This document shows, in pieces, positions 1 to 7,831 of a stretch of 39,360 nt of DNA (the first letter of the stretch is position 1; every line of letters starts with the position of its first letter). The notes below the pieces were generated by a model, which was not told the origin of the DNA, ran no database searches, and saw only the letters and a list, made by a program, of their open reading frames with translations. The DNA comes from Candidatus Parcubacteria bacterium. Its GTDB lineage: Bacteria > Patescibacteriota > Minisyncoccia > Phycocordibacterales > UBA918. A program made the translations under genes and the position numbers. The stretch covers positions 1 through 39,360 of the forward strand of contig JAACPT010000005.1 in assembly GCA_009995385.1 (NCBI GenBank). The letters run 5' to 3'.

Positions 1-1071
1 CACTGTTTGTTGCAGTGTATCATTGAGTGCATACACATCATTTGCTTCATCGACGATTACAATAAAGGTAAAAGTCGCTACTTTAGGGGCGGAGAAGCCA
101 ATAGTCATAACTGCTCGTTCATTTGGTTTAAGTGCAATCTCATCATTTGATTCATAGTGCGAACCATCGGGAAGGGTGACTGAGAGATCCCATGTTCCTG
201 AAGTCTTGGTGCCATAGTTCTTTACTTCAAATTGGATTGCACCGGCCTTGTCTTGTGATACCACACCAGGGACGAAACTGTTGTTTATAATACTTCCAGT
301 TCCAATGAATCTGACACCGAGGTCAGTTCGACCATTCGGGTCAGAGACAGGAGTAGTATAGGTTATTTTTTCGGTATACGTCGGTGTTATTGCTTTTGGT
401 GGAATACTGTTAGGTACTGTCTCGGGAGTTGGTATAACAGGTGTGGTTGGAATTTCTGTGATCACTGGCTCGGTAGTAAGTACTGTCTCTTCCGGCAATT
501 CGATATCTGGTACACTTTCTTGATTACTCGCGATGGCATTATTGACTACGGTTAGCTGTATAGTCTTAAAAGCGCGCGGTTTAGTATCATTAGTTCCAGA
601 AAAAGAAATGGTATACGCAAGATCAGCGTACCGGTCTTTCTCTGAATCAACAGAAAATACTACTTCAGTAGCATTGCCCAGACTGTACTCGGTGGCACAG
701 GTAATACTGCTGAGTGCCCTAACGCCAATTAGATCAACAGCAACTCCTTCTTTACAAGCATAAGAAAAAGAAAACGTACCAGGAATTTTTGATTCATTCC
801 AGGTTGCTTTGACGGGGACTCCAACAGTAGTTAAGGTATTATCACTCGCTACTACTAAAGACCATTTGTCGGTAGTAGAGTCCACGATATCAAGACGTCG
901 TTCATTGAGAGTCTCAGCCAAAGAGGCGAGAGAGGAAAAGGCGCTAGGAGCTAGACCGACTAACTTTATTGCCAACCAGGCAATTAGGATAGTGACACCG
1001 AAAAATCCAATAATAGCAGTTATCTTGAGAAGAGAGTTTTTCTTCGGTAATAGTTGTTCTGACTCATTCAT
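1..1071 (-). CDS. Membrane-anchored extracellular protein with CARDB-like domain (C-terminus beyond window)
   Basis: The minus strand is open from an ATG at 1071 down to base 1, giving 357 codons with no stop, so the C-terminus lies outside the window. The N-terminus is short and charged (MNESEQLLPKKN), followed by one hydrophobic segment at about residues 17-38 that should act as an uncleaved signal anchor. Residues of roughly 50-170 form a beta-rich region, then comes a Pro/Thr/Glu-rich linker, typical of a wall-spanning stalk. The last part (from about residue 255, DLGVRFIGTGSI, then VKNYGTKTSGTWDLSVTLPDG) matches the CARDB pattern, an Ig-like adhesion fold. It diverges from the sortase gene, so it probably belongs to a surface module. 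Exact function is unknown. Confidence 0.75.
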   Translation of the reverse strand, partial: MNESEQLLPKKNSLLKITAIIGFFGVTILIAWLAIKLVGLAPSAFSSLASLAETLNERRLDIVDSTTDKWSLVVASDNTLTTVGVPVKATWNESKIPGTFSFSYACKEGVAVDLIGVRALSSITCATEYSLGNATEVVFSVDSEKDRYADLAYTISFSGTNDTKPRAFKTIQLTVVNNAIASNQESVPDIELPEETVLTTEPVITEIPTTPVIPTPETVPNSIPPKAITPTYTEKITYTTPVSDPNGRTDLGVRFIGTGSIINNSFVPGVVSQDKAGAIQFEVKNYGTKTSGTWDLSVTLPDGSHYESNDEIALKPNERAVMTIGFSAPKVATFTFIVIVDEANDVYALNDTLQQTV

Positions 1072-1079
1072 ATTTTGAG

Positions 1080-1108
1080 AAAGTACCATACTGATAAACT
1101 TTTGTCAA
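1080..1108 (-). promoter_or_regulatory. Promoter of the CARDB-like gene
   Basis: On the minus strand a perfect TTGACA (1108-1103) is followed after 17 nt by a weak -10, TACTTT (1085-1080). Only 8 nt then remain before the ATG at 1071, so the transcript should be nearly leaderless. The poor -10 lowers confidence. Confidence 0.45.
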
Positions 1109-1163
1109 TACATGGAAAGACTCTTTTCGCGTACTCTGGAAAAGATGAAAAAGAGCTAAGTGA

Positions 1164-1191
1164 TTGACTTTTATGCTAAATGTATTATAAT
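1164..1191 (+). promoter_or_regulatory. Sortase promoter, nearly leaderless
   Basis: TTGACT (1164-1169), a 16-nt spacer, then a perfect TATAAT (1186-1191). The expected start of transcription, about 7 nt past the -10, is base 1198, two bases before the ATG at 1200. There is no room for a Shine-Dalgarno site. Confidence 0.75.
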
Positions 1192-1199
1192 ATAAAAAC

Positions 1200-1901
1200 A
1201 TGGACGCGCTATTTGAGCAAATTTGGAGTAGAAAAGTAGTGTTTTTTAGCACGTTCTTTTTGATATTCTCACTAACGTATCTAGTCTTTCTGGCTTTTGA
1301 TATGTTACCGGAATTGAAAAACCCGGCGATTGAATCAGAGAGTAATGTAGACACCGTGATCCAAGTACAAACCGCTCAAGAAATAAATGAAATCGTAGAG
1401 ACAGTCTCAGAAGCTGGTAGTGATCCTGCTCCATCGGTAGTAGAGACTACACCGACTCAAGCAATTCTCCCAGTTTCTCTCTTTATTCCAAAACTTAACC
1501 GATCAGTGTCCGTACTTAATCCAAATTCACGCAATGTGATTGACCTTGATGCGGCATTACTTGAGGGGGTGGTACGTCACCCTGATTCGGCGGCGCTAGC
1601 GCAAGAGGGTACGGTATTTATTTTGGGACATTCTAGTTACCTTCCTAAAGTTTTTAATAAAAATTTTCAGGCATTTAATGGTATCCAGAATCTTGAGTGG
1701 GGAGATAAAATAGAACTGCTTGCAGCTGAAACTACGTATATCTATCGAGTCGAAAAAGTTTATCGTGCCAAGGCGAATGATTTGACTGTGGCAATCGCTG
1801 GAACAGAGAAGACATTAACACTGGCGACCTGTAACAGTTTTGGAAGTACTGATGATCGGTACATTGTAGAAGCCAAGCTAATCGAGACGCGAAATTCATG
1901 A
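1200..1901 (+). CDS. Sortase family transpeptidase
   Basis: This is a 233-residue membrane-bound sortase. Residues about 12-33 form an N-terminal transmembrane anchor, followed by a roughly 60-residue linker and the sortase beta-barrel from about residue 90. The catalytic triad is visible: His144 in GHSSYLP, Cys211 in TLATCNSFG and Arg220 in DDRYIVEA. Sortases cut a sorting motif between Thr and Gly in a surface protein and join it to an amino acceptor outside the cell. The TLATC form resembles class D/E/F enzymes, but the class cannot be settled by eye. Its likely substrate is the Ig-repeat protein encoded just downstream, which has a VPYTG motif before a membrane segment. The ATG at 1200 is chosen because a consensus promoter ends 8 nt before it. 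Confidence 0.9.
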   Translation: MDALFEQIWSRKVVFFSTFFLIFSLTYLVFLAFDMLPELKNPAIESESNVDTVIQVQTAQEINEIVETVSEAGSDPAPSVVETTPTQAILPVSLFIPKLNRSVSVLNPNSRNVIDLDAALLEGVVRHPDSAALAQEGTVFILGHSSYLPKVFNKNFQAFNGIQNLEWGDKIELLAAETTYIYRVEKVYRAKANDLTVAIAGTEKTLTLATCNSFGSTDDRYIVEAKLIETRNS

Positions 1902-1918
1902 GGCAAGGGCTGATTGAC

Positions 1919-1947
1919 TTGACAAAACAGTTTTTATTACTTATCAT
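1919..1947 (+). promoter_or_regulatory. Promoter of the Ig-repeat surface protein
   Basis: Perfect TTGACA (1919-1924), 17-nt spacer, TATCAT (1942-1947; 5 of 6 matches). Transcription should start near 1954, giving a leader of about 148 nt before the ATG at 2102. That leader can form alternative hairpins, for example GAAGTA/TACTTC and AGTACT/AGTACT in 2006-2042. Confidence 0.7.
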
Positions 1948-2101
1948 TTTATAGTATCGTTCTCCTCGGTCTGTCTATCCCATAAGGATTCACCTGCTCT
2001 TTTTGAAGTATCTACGAAGTACTTCATCGGCTTCAGTACTCTTGCGTAACAATTTTGGTGTAGGTGAGAGTATAAAGCTTATGAATAAACAGGAAATTGT
2101 T

Positions 2102-5100
2102 ATGACTAAAAATAGTAGAACCATTGTAGGCACTGCAATGTTGTTTGTCGTTGGTCTGGTGGCAATCGCATTTTTATCGCCTACGTTAGTAGTGGCGACT
2201 GAATTTAGTTTTGGCCCAGAACAGGACTTTTTGTATAATCCAAATCCAGTAGTGACCACTTCCACTTATATAACGGAACCTGGAGTCACGGTCACTGGTA
2301 CAGAGAGTAGCTTCACGAGTAGCTTCACTGAATGTGCGATTGAAGCTAGTCGAAATTTGGTGACTATCGGAGATAGTATTGATCTTAGTTGGTATACCAG
2401 TGGCTTTTCTGCTATTACCGTTAATGGTCAAACTGTGTCTCAAAACACTGGAACAATGACGATACAAAATCTTCAAAATAGTACGACCTTTACGTTGCAA
2501 GCTCTCAGCGATAATGGTGCGCGCTGTTTTGAACAGGTGACGGTTTTGTGTGCTCCACCAGTGGTGCCACCAGCCTGTGCACTTTTGGTTGAAAAAACAG
2601 TCAATTCGACAGCCACTACTGTCGGGGCTGAACTCACCTACACCATCACCGTGACTAATACCGGCGACGCAAATTGTTCAGGGGGAGGAGTGAAGATTGA
2701 AGATGTTATTGATGCTAATCTACTCTACCTACGACACACGCTTACCAGTAATCTCACTGCTGGATACGGCAGTACTCCAGTGTATACCAGCAGTGATCGT
2801 ACGCTTCATTTCAATGGTAATACTTTAACACCAGGGGAATCAGGTACCATCACATGGACTGGTAAAGTACAATTACCGACACAATGTGGTGATTTTACGG
2901 TGAAGAATCAAGCCAAGGCGACGGCGTATGAACTCAATAATTTCCAAACGTGGGTATATAGTCCGCAAGTCACTACTACTATTAATAATGACTGTGTCAT
3001 TCCGCATCCTCCAGTGTGTACGCTAGTACCGGATACTCAAACTGTCGGTCATGGTGGTTCTGCTGTCCTTACTTGGACTACAGAGAATGCGACAGCGGTA
3101 ACATTGACCGATTTTGGTGCAGTTGCATTAGATGGTACAAAGACAACGGCGGCACTATATACAAATAAAACCTATACGCTGTTAGCAACTGGTCCAGATG
3201 GGCAAGTTACTTGTACCGCTATCGTATTGGTCACTCCAGAACCACCAGCTCCAACTTGTACATTACTCCCTGATACGCAGACTATCCAAACTGGGCGGAG
3301 TGCGACCTTCACTTGGGCAACTACTAATGCAGATACGGTTACACTCACAAGCTTGGGCGACGTGGCAAAAAATGGCACTGCTACTACGGCACCGCTTACT
3401 ACCGGTGGAATATATGAATTGGTAGCTACCGGCAACGGAAAAACAGTTTCTTGCTCGGCTGCAGTTATTGTGGAAACTGTCCCACTCCCAACGTGTGATA
3501 GTTTTGTCGCTAGTCCAACAACAATAATGGTTGGTACTAGTACGACACTTGCATGGCAGACTTCAAATGCTACTAGTGCATATATCAATAATGGTGTCGG
3601 TGTCGTCGCTGTTGATGGGTCGGTAATAGTAACACCACTTGCTAGTCTCACGTACCAGTTGACTTTAGTTGGTGAAAACAATCAGACTACCAACTGTTTC
3701 GCTCCGGTCACAGTAACCGCAGACCCAGTTCCGGTTTGCGAAGTATTTACTGCATCACCAAGCTCACTTTCCGCTGGTGGTGGTTCAGTCACCCTTAATT
3801 GGAAAATTTCGAATGCAAAGACGGTAACTATTGCTCCTTCTATCGGTGCGGTGGCACTCGTAGGTTCGCAGGTAACGAACATCACTCAATCAACCACCTT
3901 CACTCTCACTGCGCTTGATGATAATGGTGATGAAGTGCGTTGCACGGCACCGGTAATAGTTGCTGACCCAGTTGCACCATTTACGTGCGCTAACAATGTT
4001 CTTTTTAGTGCTTCCCCAAGTTCTTTCTTGCGAGGAAATACATCGACACTAACGTGGAGCACTACGGGCGTAGAGACAGTATCGATAAGTGGTATCAATG
4101 CTACGACACTTTCTGGCAGCCAGACTGTCTCACCAGCGAGTAACACGACGTATGAACTCACTGCCACGAGTCAAGGAAAAACAATATACTGTCCAGTTTC
4201 AGTCAATGTTACTACCAGTGGAGGTGGTGGCGGGGGGAGTGTGAGTCCACGTTGTGAACTTACTATTTCAGACAAACGTATCAAAGCGGGCGAAAAGGTA
4301 ACACTTACCTGGGATACTACCAATGCTACGGGAGTAACTCTATCGGACGATCGAGGGGAAGTACTTTTCACCACTGATGAATATTTGGCTTCAGATAAAA
4401 GAAAGTACTATGACTATGCACTAACCCTGAAACCAACTCGTACCACGGAGTACACACTCTTAGCAGAACGTAGCTCTCGTGATGAGGAATGTTCGGTGAA
4501 AGTAGTCGTCGAAGATGATGTGGTGGTACTACAGACACGCGATCAAGGACTGGTGGCTGGTATATCACTGACACAAGTTCCGTACACTGGATTTGAAGCC
4601 GGACCATTTATGACTGCGATGTTCTATTTGCTACTCATCGCTTGGTCGCTCTATATTACATATTTACTTGTGGTACGAAAGCAAATGGTGACGAGCATAG
4701 CGGATAATCACATTGTAATGACGCCGAACGAGGTTGTTATGCAGCAAGCAGAAAGCGTCCGACCAGATCTCTTTGTGAAGACTGCAGTCGCAACACCGAT
4801 ACAGTCTGAATTAACACCGGCTAACCTCCCAATTGGACCAGTGGTCGTGGGATACGAAAATCAGATTACACATAAGTCGATGGTCACTCACAATCCACAC
4901 CAAGTTGGAGAGGCGGTGGTGACTGATCTTGAAAACCGAGCGCACACACAGAAAGCGTTACTTTCAAGTGATGCTGTCCGTCATTTCATTAGTACTACTG
5001 ATGGCTCAGTAGACCGACACGCATCACTCGACGAAGTTATCGGTGAAGCAAAGAAAACATACCCACTAGAGGATGGCTGGATTGTAATAAATGAATCACG

Positions 5101-5485
5101 AATGCGTAATCTTTGTACTATCTGCAAAGAAAATCAAGTCGCTTCGAGTGATCGACCATTTATCCCAGCTACGGTACCAGAAGGAACGGGATCACTTGCT
5201 GAAGCAATTGTGACTGGTAATATCGTTGCGGCATACAAAATGATTGGTAATCGTCCGATGTTTGCACTGGCTGATGCTGCTGCTGATATCGATGCCTTAT
5301 ACCGCAATCGTCGTGGTGGTACCGCAACGGTCTCAGATATGCTTACTACCGAAACGAAGCAACTATCTGATGAACAATTAAAAAATACTATCTCGGCATT
5401 AACGGGAGCGCTTGATGGGACGTACACTAGCGAAGAAGAGGCGGTGAAAGTAGCAATCATGAAAGCAGTGAAGGCAGTGGCGTAG
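2102..5485 (+). CDS. Large Ig-repeat surface protein with internal sortase-like motif and cytoplasmic tail
   Basis: The reading frame is open from a TTG at 2003, but ATG 2102 is preferred: an AGGA Shine-Dalgarno site lies 7 nt upstream, and the protein then begins with a proper signal peptide (MTKNSRTIVG, hydrophobic core, cleavage after VVA). ATG 2081 is an alternative. The 1127 residues comprise an Ig-like unit at about 78-150, a DUF11-like domain (VEKTVNSTATTVGAELTYTI) at about 160-295, then six Ig-like units of roughly 80 residues starting near 305, 385, 464, 546, 629 and 718, each opening with a Cys. A Gly-rich linker sits near 706-714. VPYTG at 826-830 precedes a transmembrane helix (about 836-858), followed by a roughly 270-residue tail predicted to be cytoplasmic. 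It is probably a cell-surface or S-layer-like stalk handled by the upstream sortase. The tail is not recognised. Confidence 0.85.
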   Translation: MTKNSRTIVGTAMLFVVGLVAIAFLSPTLVVATEFSFGPEQDFLYNPNPVVTTSTYITEPGVTVTGTESSFTSSFTECAIEASRNLVTIGDSIDLSWYTSGFSAITVNGQTVSQNTGTMTIQNLQNSTTFTLQALSDNGARCFEQVTVLCAPPVVPPACALLVEKTVNSTATTVGAELTYTITVTNTGDANCSGGGVKIEDVIDANLLYLRHTLTSNLTAGYGSTPVYTSSDRTLHFNGNTLTPGESGTITWTGKVQLPTQCGDFTVKNQAKATAYELNNFQTWVYSPQVTTTINNDCVIPHPPVCTLVPDTQTVGHGGSAVLTWTTENATAVTLTDFGAVALDGTKTTAALYTNKTYTLLATGPDGQVTCTAIVLVTPEPPAPTCTLLPDTQTIQTGRSATFTWATTNADTVTLTSLGDVAKNGTATTAPLTTGGIYELVATGNGKTVSCSAAVIVETVPLPTCDSFVASPTTIMVGTSTTLAWQTSNATSAYINNGVGVVAVDGSVIVTPLASLTYQLTLVGENNQTTNCFAPVTVTADPVPVCEVFTASPSSLSAGGGSVTLNWKISNAKTVTIAPSIGAVALVGSQVTNITQSTTFTLTALDDNGDEVRCTAPVIVADPVAPFTCANNVLFSASPSSFLRGNTSTLTWSTTGVETVSISGINATTLSGSQTVSPASNTTYELTATSQGKTIYCPVSVNVTTSGGGGGGSVSPRCELTISDKRIKAGEKVTLTWDTTNATGVTLSDDRGEVLFTTDEYLASDKRKYYDYALTLKPTRTTEYTLLAERSSRDEECSVKVVVEDDVVVLQTRDQGLVAGISLTQVPYTGFEAGPFMTAMFYLLLIAWSLYITYLLVVRKQMVTSIADNHIVMTPNEVVMQQAESVRPDLFVKTAVATPIQSELTPANLPIGPVVVGYENQITHKSMVTHNPHQVGEAVVTDLENRAHTQKALLSSDAVRHFISTTDGSVDRHASLDEVIGEAKKTYPLEDGWIVINESRMRNLCTICKENQVASSDRPFIPATVPEGTGSLAEAIVTGNIVAAYKMIGNRPMFALADAAADIDALYRNRRGGTATVSDMLTTETKQLSDEQLKNTISALTGALDGTYTSEEEAVKVAIMKAVKAVA

Positions 5486-5504
5486 AAGAGATGATAAAGA
5501 AAAG

Positions 5505-5536
5505 CGGGGCGGCTCCAAAAGAGCCGCCCCGTTTTT
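5505..5536. terminator. Bidirectional terminator between surface gene and thrS
   Basis: An 11-bp GC-rich stem (5505-5515 with 5521-5531, loop CAAAA) is followed by TTTTT on the plus strand and by CTTTTC on the minus strand. It can end both the Ig-repeat gene and the convergent thrS. Confidence 0.92.
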
Positions 5537-5550
5537 GTACTATCAAGTTT

Positions 5551-7323
5551 TTATACGTTTACCTCAGCTATTAATTTCATACTCAAGGCTTCGATGGTGA
5601 GTAATTCTGACTCACCAGTGTCACGAGATTCGAGGGTGATTGTTTTACTTTCGACTTCTTTATCGCCAATCACAATAAAGTAAGGAAGTCTCATCTGTTT
5701 GGCGCTGCGAATTTTCTTTCCCATTGATTCATTGGAAGTATCGAGTGTTACTCGGAATCCAGTTGCTCTAAGTGTTTCGGCTACTTCGGTGGCATACGTG
5801 ACATGAGTATCAGCAACGGGAATGACAGCGAGCTGCGTTGGACAGAGCCAGAGTGGGAAGTTACCAGCAAAGTGTTCAATCATGATTGCCATAAAGCGTT
5901 CGAGTGAACCAGCAATTGCGCGGTGAATCATCACCGGTGTTTGCTTCTTACCCGCATTGTCTGTGTACTCCAAATTAAAGCGCGCTGGCATATTGAAGTC
6001 GAGCTGAGCGGTAGCGAGTTGTCGCTCACGACCAATTGCATCTTTAAACATGAAGTCAAGCTTTGGTCCATAAAAAGCAGCTTCGCCTTCGACCCGCTTG
6101 TAAGGAAGGTTGAGACGTTTTGCTACTGCTTCGAGCATTTGTTCCGCCTTTTCCCAGTTTCCTCTTTCGCCAATATACTCGTCGGGTTTGGCTGGATCAC
6201 TCACTGAGAGTGATACCCAGAATTTTCCTTCTTCAAACATACCAAGAGAGGTATAGAACTGCTTGATGACGTTTACAATGTTCTCTACTTCTTGGTCAAT
6301 TTGATCGACGGTACAGAACACGTGCCCATCGTCCTGTGTGATACTGCGTACTCGACCAAGACCAATGAGTTCGCCAGCTTGCTCATCACGGTAGACCATA
6401 GTGGTCTCAGCAAAGCGAAGGGGTAGTTCTTTGTATGATCGAGGTCTGGCGTCGTAAATCTGAGTATGATGCGGACAATTCATTGGCTTCATGACAAACT
6501 CAGTATCAGATTGACCCTTCACATGGAAAAGTTCGTCTTTAAATTTTTCCCAGTGCCCGGAGGTCTTGTAGAGATCACTTTTGGTGATGTGTGGAATAGT
6601 TACCTTTACATATCCATACTTAGCTTGAATCTGGCTGATTTTTTCGACAATCAGATCACGCATAAGGGTACCATTCGGAGTGAAAAGTGGCAGCCCGGCG
6701 CCAACCAGTTCGGAAAAAGTAAAGAGGTCAAGTTCTTTGCCAAGTTTACGGTGATCACGTGCTTTAGCTTCTGCTTGTTGCTTTTCGTAGGCTTCGAGTT
6801 CTTCTTTGGTTTCAAAAGCAAGACCGTAAATGCGAGTGAGCATAGGATTTTTTTCATCACCGCGCCAGTAGGCGCCAGCAATTTTTTCAAGTTTGAACGC
6901 GTCGGTGTCTAGTTCATTGTTGGGGTGTTCAGTGTGTCCACCGCGGCAAAGATCGGTAAAACCACCACAAGAGTAAAGGGTAATCGTCTCACCCTTTTTT
7001 TCAATCTCATCGATAAGTTCAAGTTTGAATTGATTGCCTGCAAATATCCCACGTGCCTTTTTTGCAGAAACTTCTTCGTGGGTGAATGTGGTCCATTTGT
7101 TGAGCAGTTTCTTCATTGACCTTTGCAGTTCTTTGAGATCGGTATCACCAGGAGTATCGCCTCCAGAAAAATCGATATCGTAGTAAAAACCAGTATCAAT
7201 GGCTGGACCAAGGGTGAGCTTGGCGTGTGGATATTTTTCTAACACTGCTGCTGCCAAGAGGTGAGCGAGCGTGTGTCGTTTATGTTCTAATGATTCGTTC
7301 ATAGATTTGACTTGATTGCACAT
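5551..7323 (-). CDS. thrS: Threonyl-tRNA synthetase lacking the TGS domain
   Basis: A class II aminoacyl-tRNA synthetase that charges tRNAThr. At 590 residues it is shorter than the usual 635-645 because it starts directly in the second additional (editing) domain and has no N-terminal TGS domain. Editing-site residues are present: His17 and His21 in RHTLAH, Cys126 and His130 in CRGGH. The catalytic core shows MNCPHH (zinc ligand Cys), YRDEQAGEL (motif 2), and GSLERF (motif 3), followed by an anticodon-binding domain beginning near LCPTQLAVIPV. ATG 7323 has an AAGG 5 nt upstream; ATG 7302 (MNESLEHKRH) is an alternative start. The gene has its own promoter and a long leader with a T-box element, so expression should rise when tRNAThr is uncharged. 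It ends at a shared bidirectional terminator. Confidence 0.96.
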   Translation of the reverse strand: MCNQVKSMNESLEHKRHTLAHLLAAAVLEKYPHAKLTLGPAIDTGFYYDIDFSGGDTPGDTDLKELQRSMKKLLNKWTTFTHEEVSAKKARGIFAGNQFKLELIDEIEKKGETITLYSCGGFTDLCRGGHTEHPNNELDTDAFKLEKIAGAYWRGDEKNPMLTRIYGLAFETKEELEAYEKQQAEAKARDHRKLGKELDLFTFSELVGAGLPLFTPNGTLMRDLIVEKISQIQAKYGYVKVTIPHITKSDLYKTSGHWEKFKDELFHVKGQSDTEFVMKPMNCPHHTQIYDARPRSYKELPLRFAETTMVYRDEQAGELIGLGRVRSITQDDGHVFCTVDQIDQEVENIVNVIKQFYTSLGMFEEGKFWVSLSVSDPAKPDEYIGERGNWEKAEQMLEAVAKRLNLPYKRVEGEAAFYGPKLDFMFKDAIGRERQLATAQLDFNMPARFNLEYTDNAGKKQTPVMIHRAIAGSLERFMAIMIEHFAGNFPLWLCPTQLAVIPVADTHVTYATEVAETLRATGFRVTLDTSNESMGKKIRSAKQMRLPYFIVIGDKEVESKTITLESRDTGESELLTIEALSMKLIAEVNV

Positions 7324-7597
7324 TCCTACCTTTTTCCAGACACGCGTCCTCGTCTCTTGCGAGCTTGGTGCTCTGTTCGTTCGATTTTCGCACTAACGTG
7401 TGATCAAGAAAAATCGAGTTGCGCGGGGTCTGTCAAAAGGTAGGTATGGACAATCACTGTGTAGGTCGTGACTTCAGTTTTTGCTAGCTCCTGCGGAGCG
7501 ACAGTCCTATCGAGATGCGAAGCGTCTTGACCGGTTCGCGTCGCGAGCGGAGAACTTGATTCGTGTCTGGCAAATGCTAAAGTCAACGACCGGACTT
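7324..7597 (-). other. Post-attenuator part of the thrS leader, no gene seen
   Basis: About 270 nt separate the attenuator from the thrS start. No convincing reading frame, tRNA or second T-box core was found. Several hairpins are possible, for example GCTCC/GGAGC (7488-7500) and TCGATTTT/AAAATCGA enclosing 7389-7409. No U tract follows them. The role is unknown. Confidence 0.5.
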
Positions 7598-7657
7598 AAA
7601 ATTAATAAATCGCCCAAGTGAATGTACGAAAACTTCGTACGCTCACTCGGACGATTT
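7598..7657 (-). terminator. T-box-controlled attenuator terminator
   Basis: On the minus strand, 15 consecutive pairs (two of them G-U) join 7657-7643 to 7621-7607. A further inner helix GTACGAA/TTCGTAC extends the hairpin. It is followed by ATTAATTTT (7606-7598), a weaker U tract than usual. Its 5' arm overlaps the antiterminator helices A1 and A2, so the two folds exclude each other. Confidence 0.82.
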
Positions 7658-7794
7658 GGGAATCGCGGTTCCACCGAGCTTCCGTCTGGTATGCCAGACG
7701 GCGCTTCATTATGACAGATTAGAAGGGAAGTGATTCCACATGACGACACGCGAAGCGTGCTATCTGGCGATTGGTGGTCGCCACAATCTCCGTT
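7598..7794 (-). promoter_or_regulatory. T-box riboswitch (tRNAThr-sensing) in the thrS leader
   Basis: In transcript order (minus strand): a short stem I hairpin (7783-7765) with ACC in its loop; a small hairpin CACGC/GCGTG (7758-7746); a strong 8-bp stem III CCGTCTGG/CCAGACGG (about 7702-7683); then the T-box core GGTGGAACCGCG (7675-7664). The antiterminator folds as in known T-boxes: helix A1 CTCGG/CCGAG (7678-7674 with 7650-7646), a 7-nt bulge TGGAACC (7673-7667), helix A2 GCGATT/AATCGT (7666-7661 with 7656-7651) and loop CCCA. The 3' half of this fold is reused as the 5' arm of a 15-bp terminator hairpin (7657-7643 with 7621-7607). Uncharged tRNAThr should stabilise the antiterminator and allow thrS transcription. 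Confidence 0.9.
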
Positions 7795-7800
7795 TGTCTA

Positions 7801-7828
7801 ATCTTAGCTCGTTGATTGAGATTGTCAA
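7801..7828 (-). promoter_or_regulatory. thrS promoter
   Basis: TTGACA (7828-7823), 16-nt spacer, TAAGAT (7806-7801; 4 of 6 matches), immediately after the dnaE stop codon. The predicted transcription start is near 7794, just before the first T-box hairpin. Confidence 0.7.
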
Positions 7829-7831
7829 ACA

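Noticed and set aside
1064-1354. Minus-strand frame opposite the sortase and its promoter
   Set aside because: It is a shadow of the sortase gene, which has all three catalytic residues.
2003-2101. TTG start for the Ig-repeat protein
   Set aside because: It has no ribosome-binding site and would bury the signal peptide behind 33 residues.
3016-4520. Ig-like units as recent DNA tandem repeats
   Set aside because: The units are related at protein level only; their DNA differs clearly, so they are old domain duplications.
7361-7373. Hairpin GAGC-ACCAA-GCTC as a second specifier hairpin or a ThrRS operator mimic
   Set aside because: Only 4 bp, no second T-box core follows, and the loop resembles a codon, not the tRNAThr anticodon needed for an E. 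coli-type operator.
7404-7749. Minus-strand reading frames of 60 and 80 codons in the thrS leader
   Set aside because: They overlap the T-box helices, have no ribosome-binding site and encode low-complexity, unrecognisable sequence.
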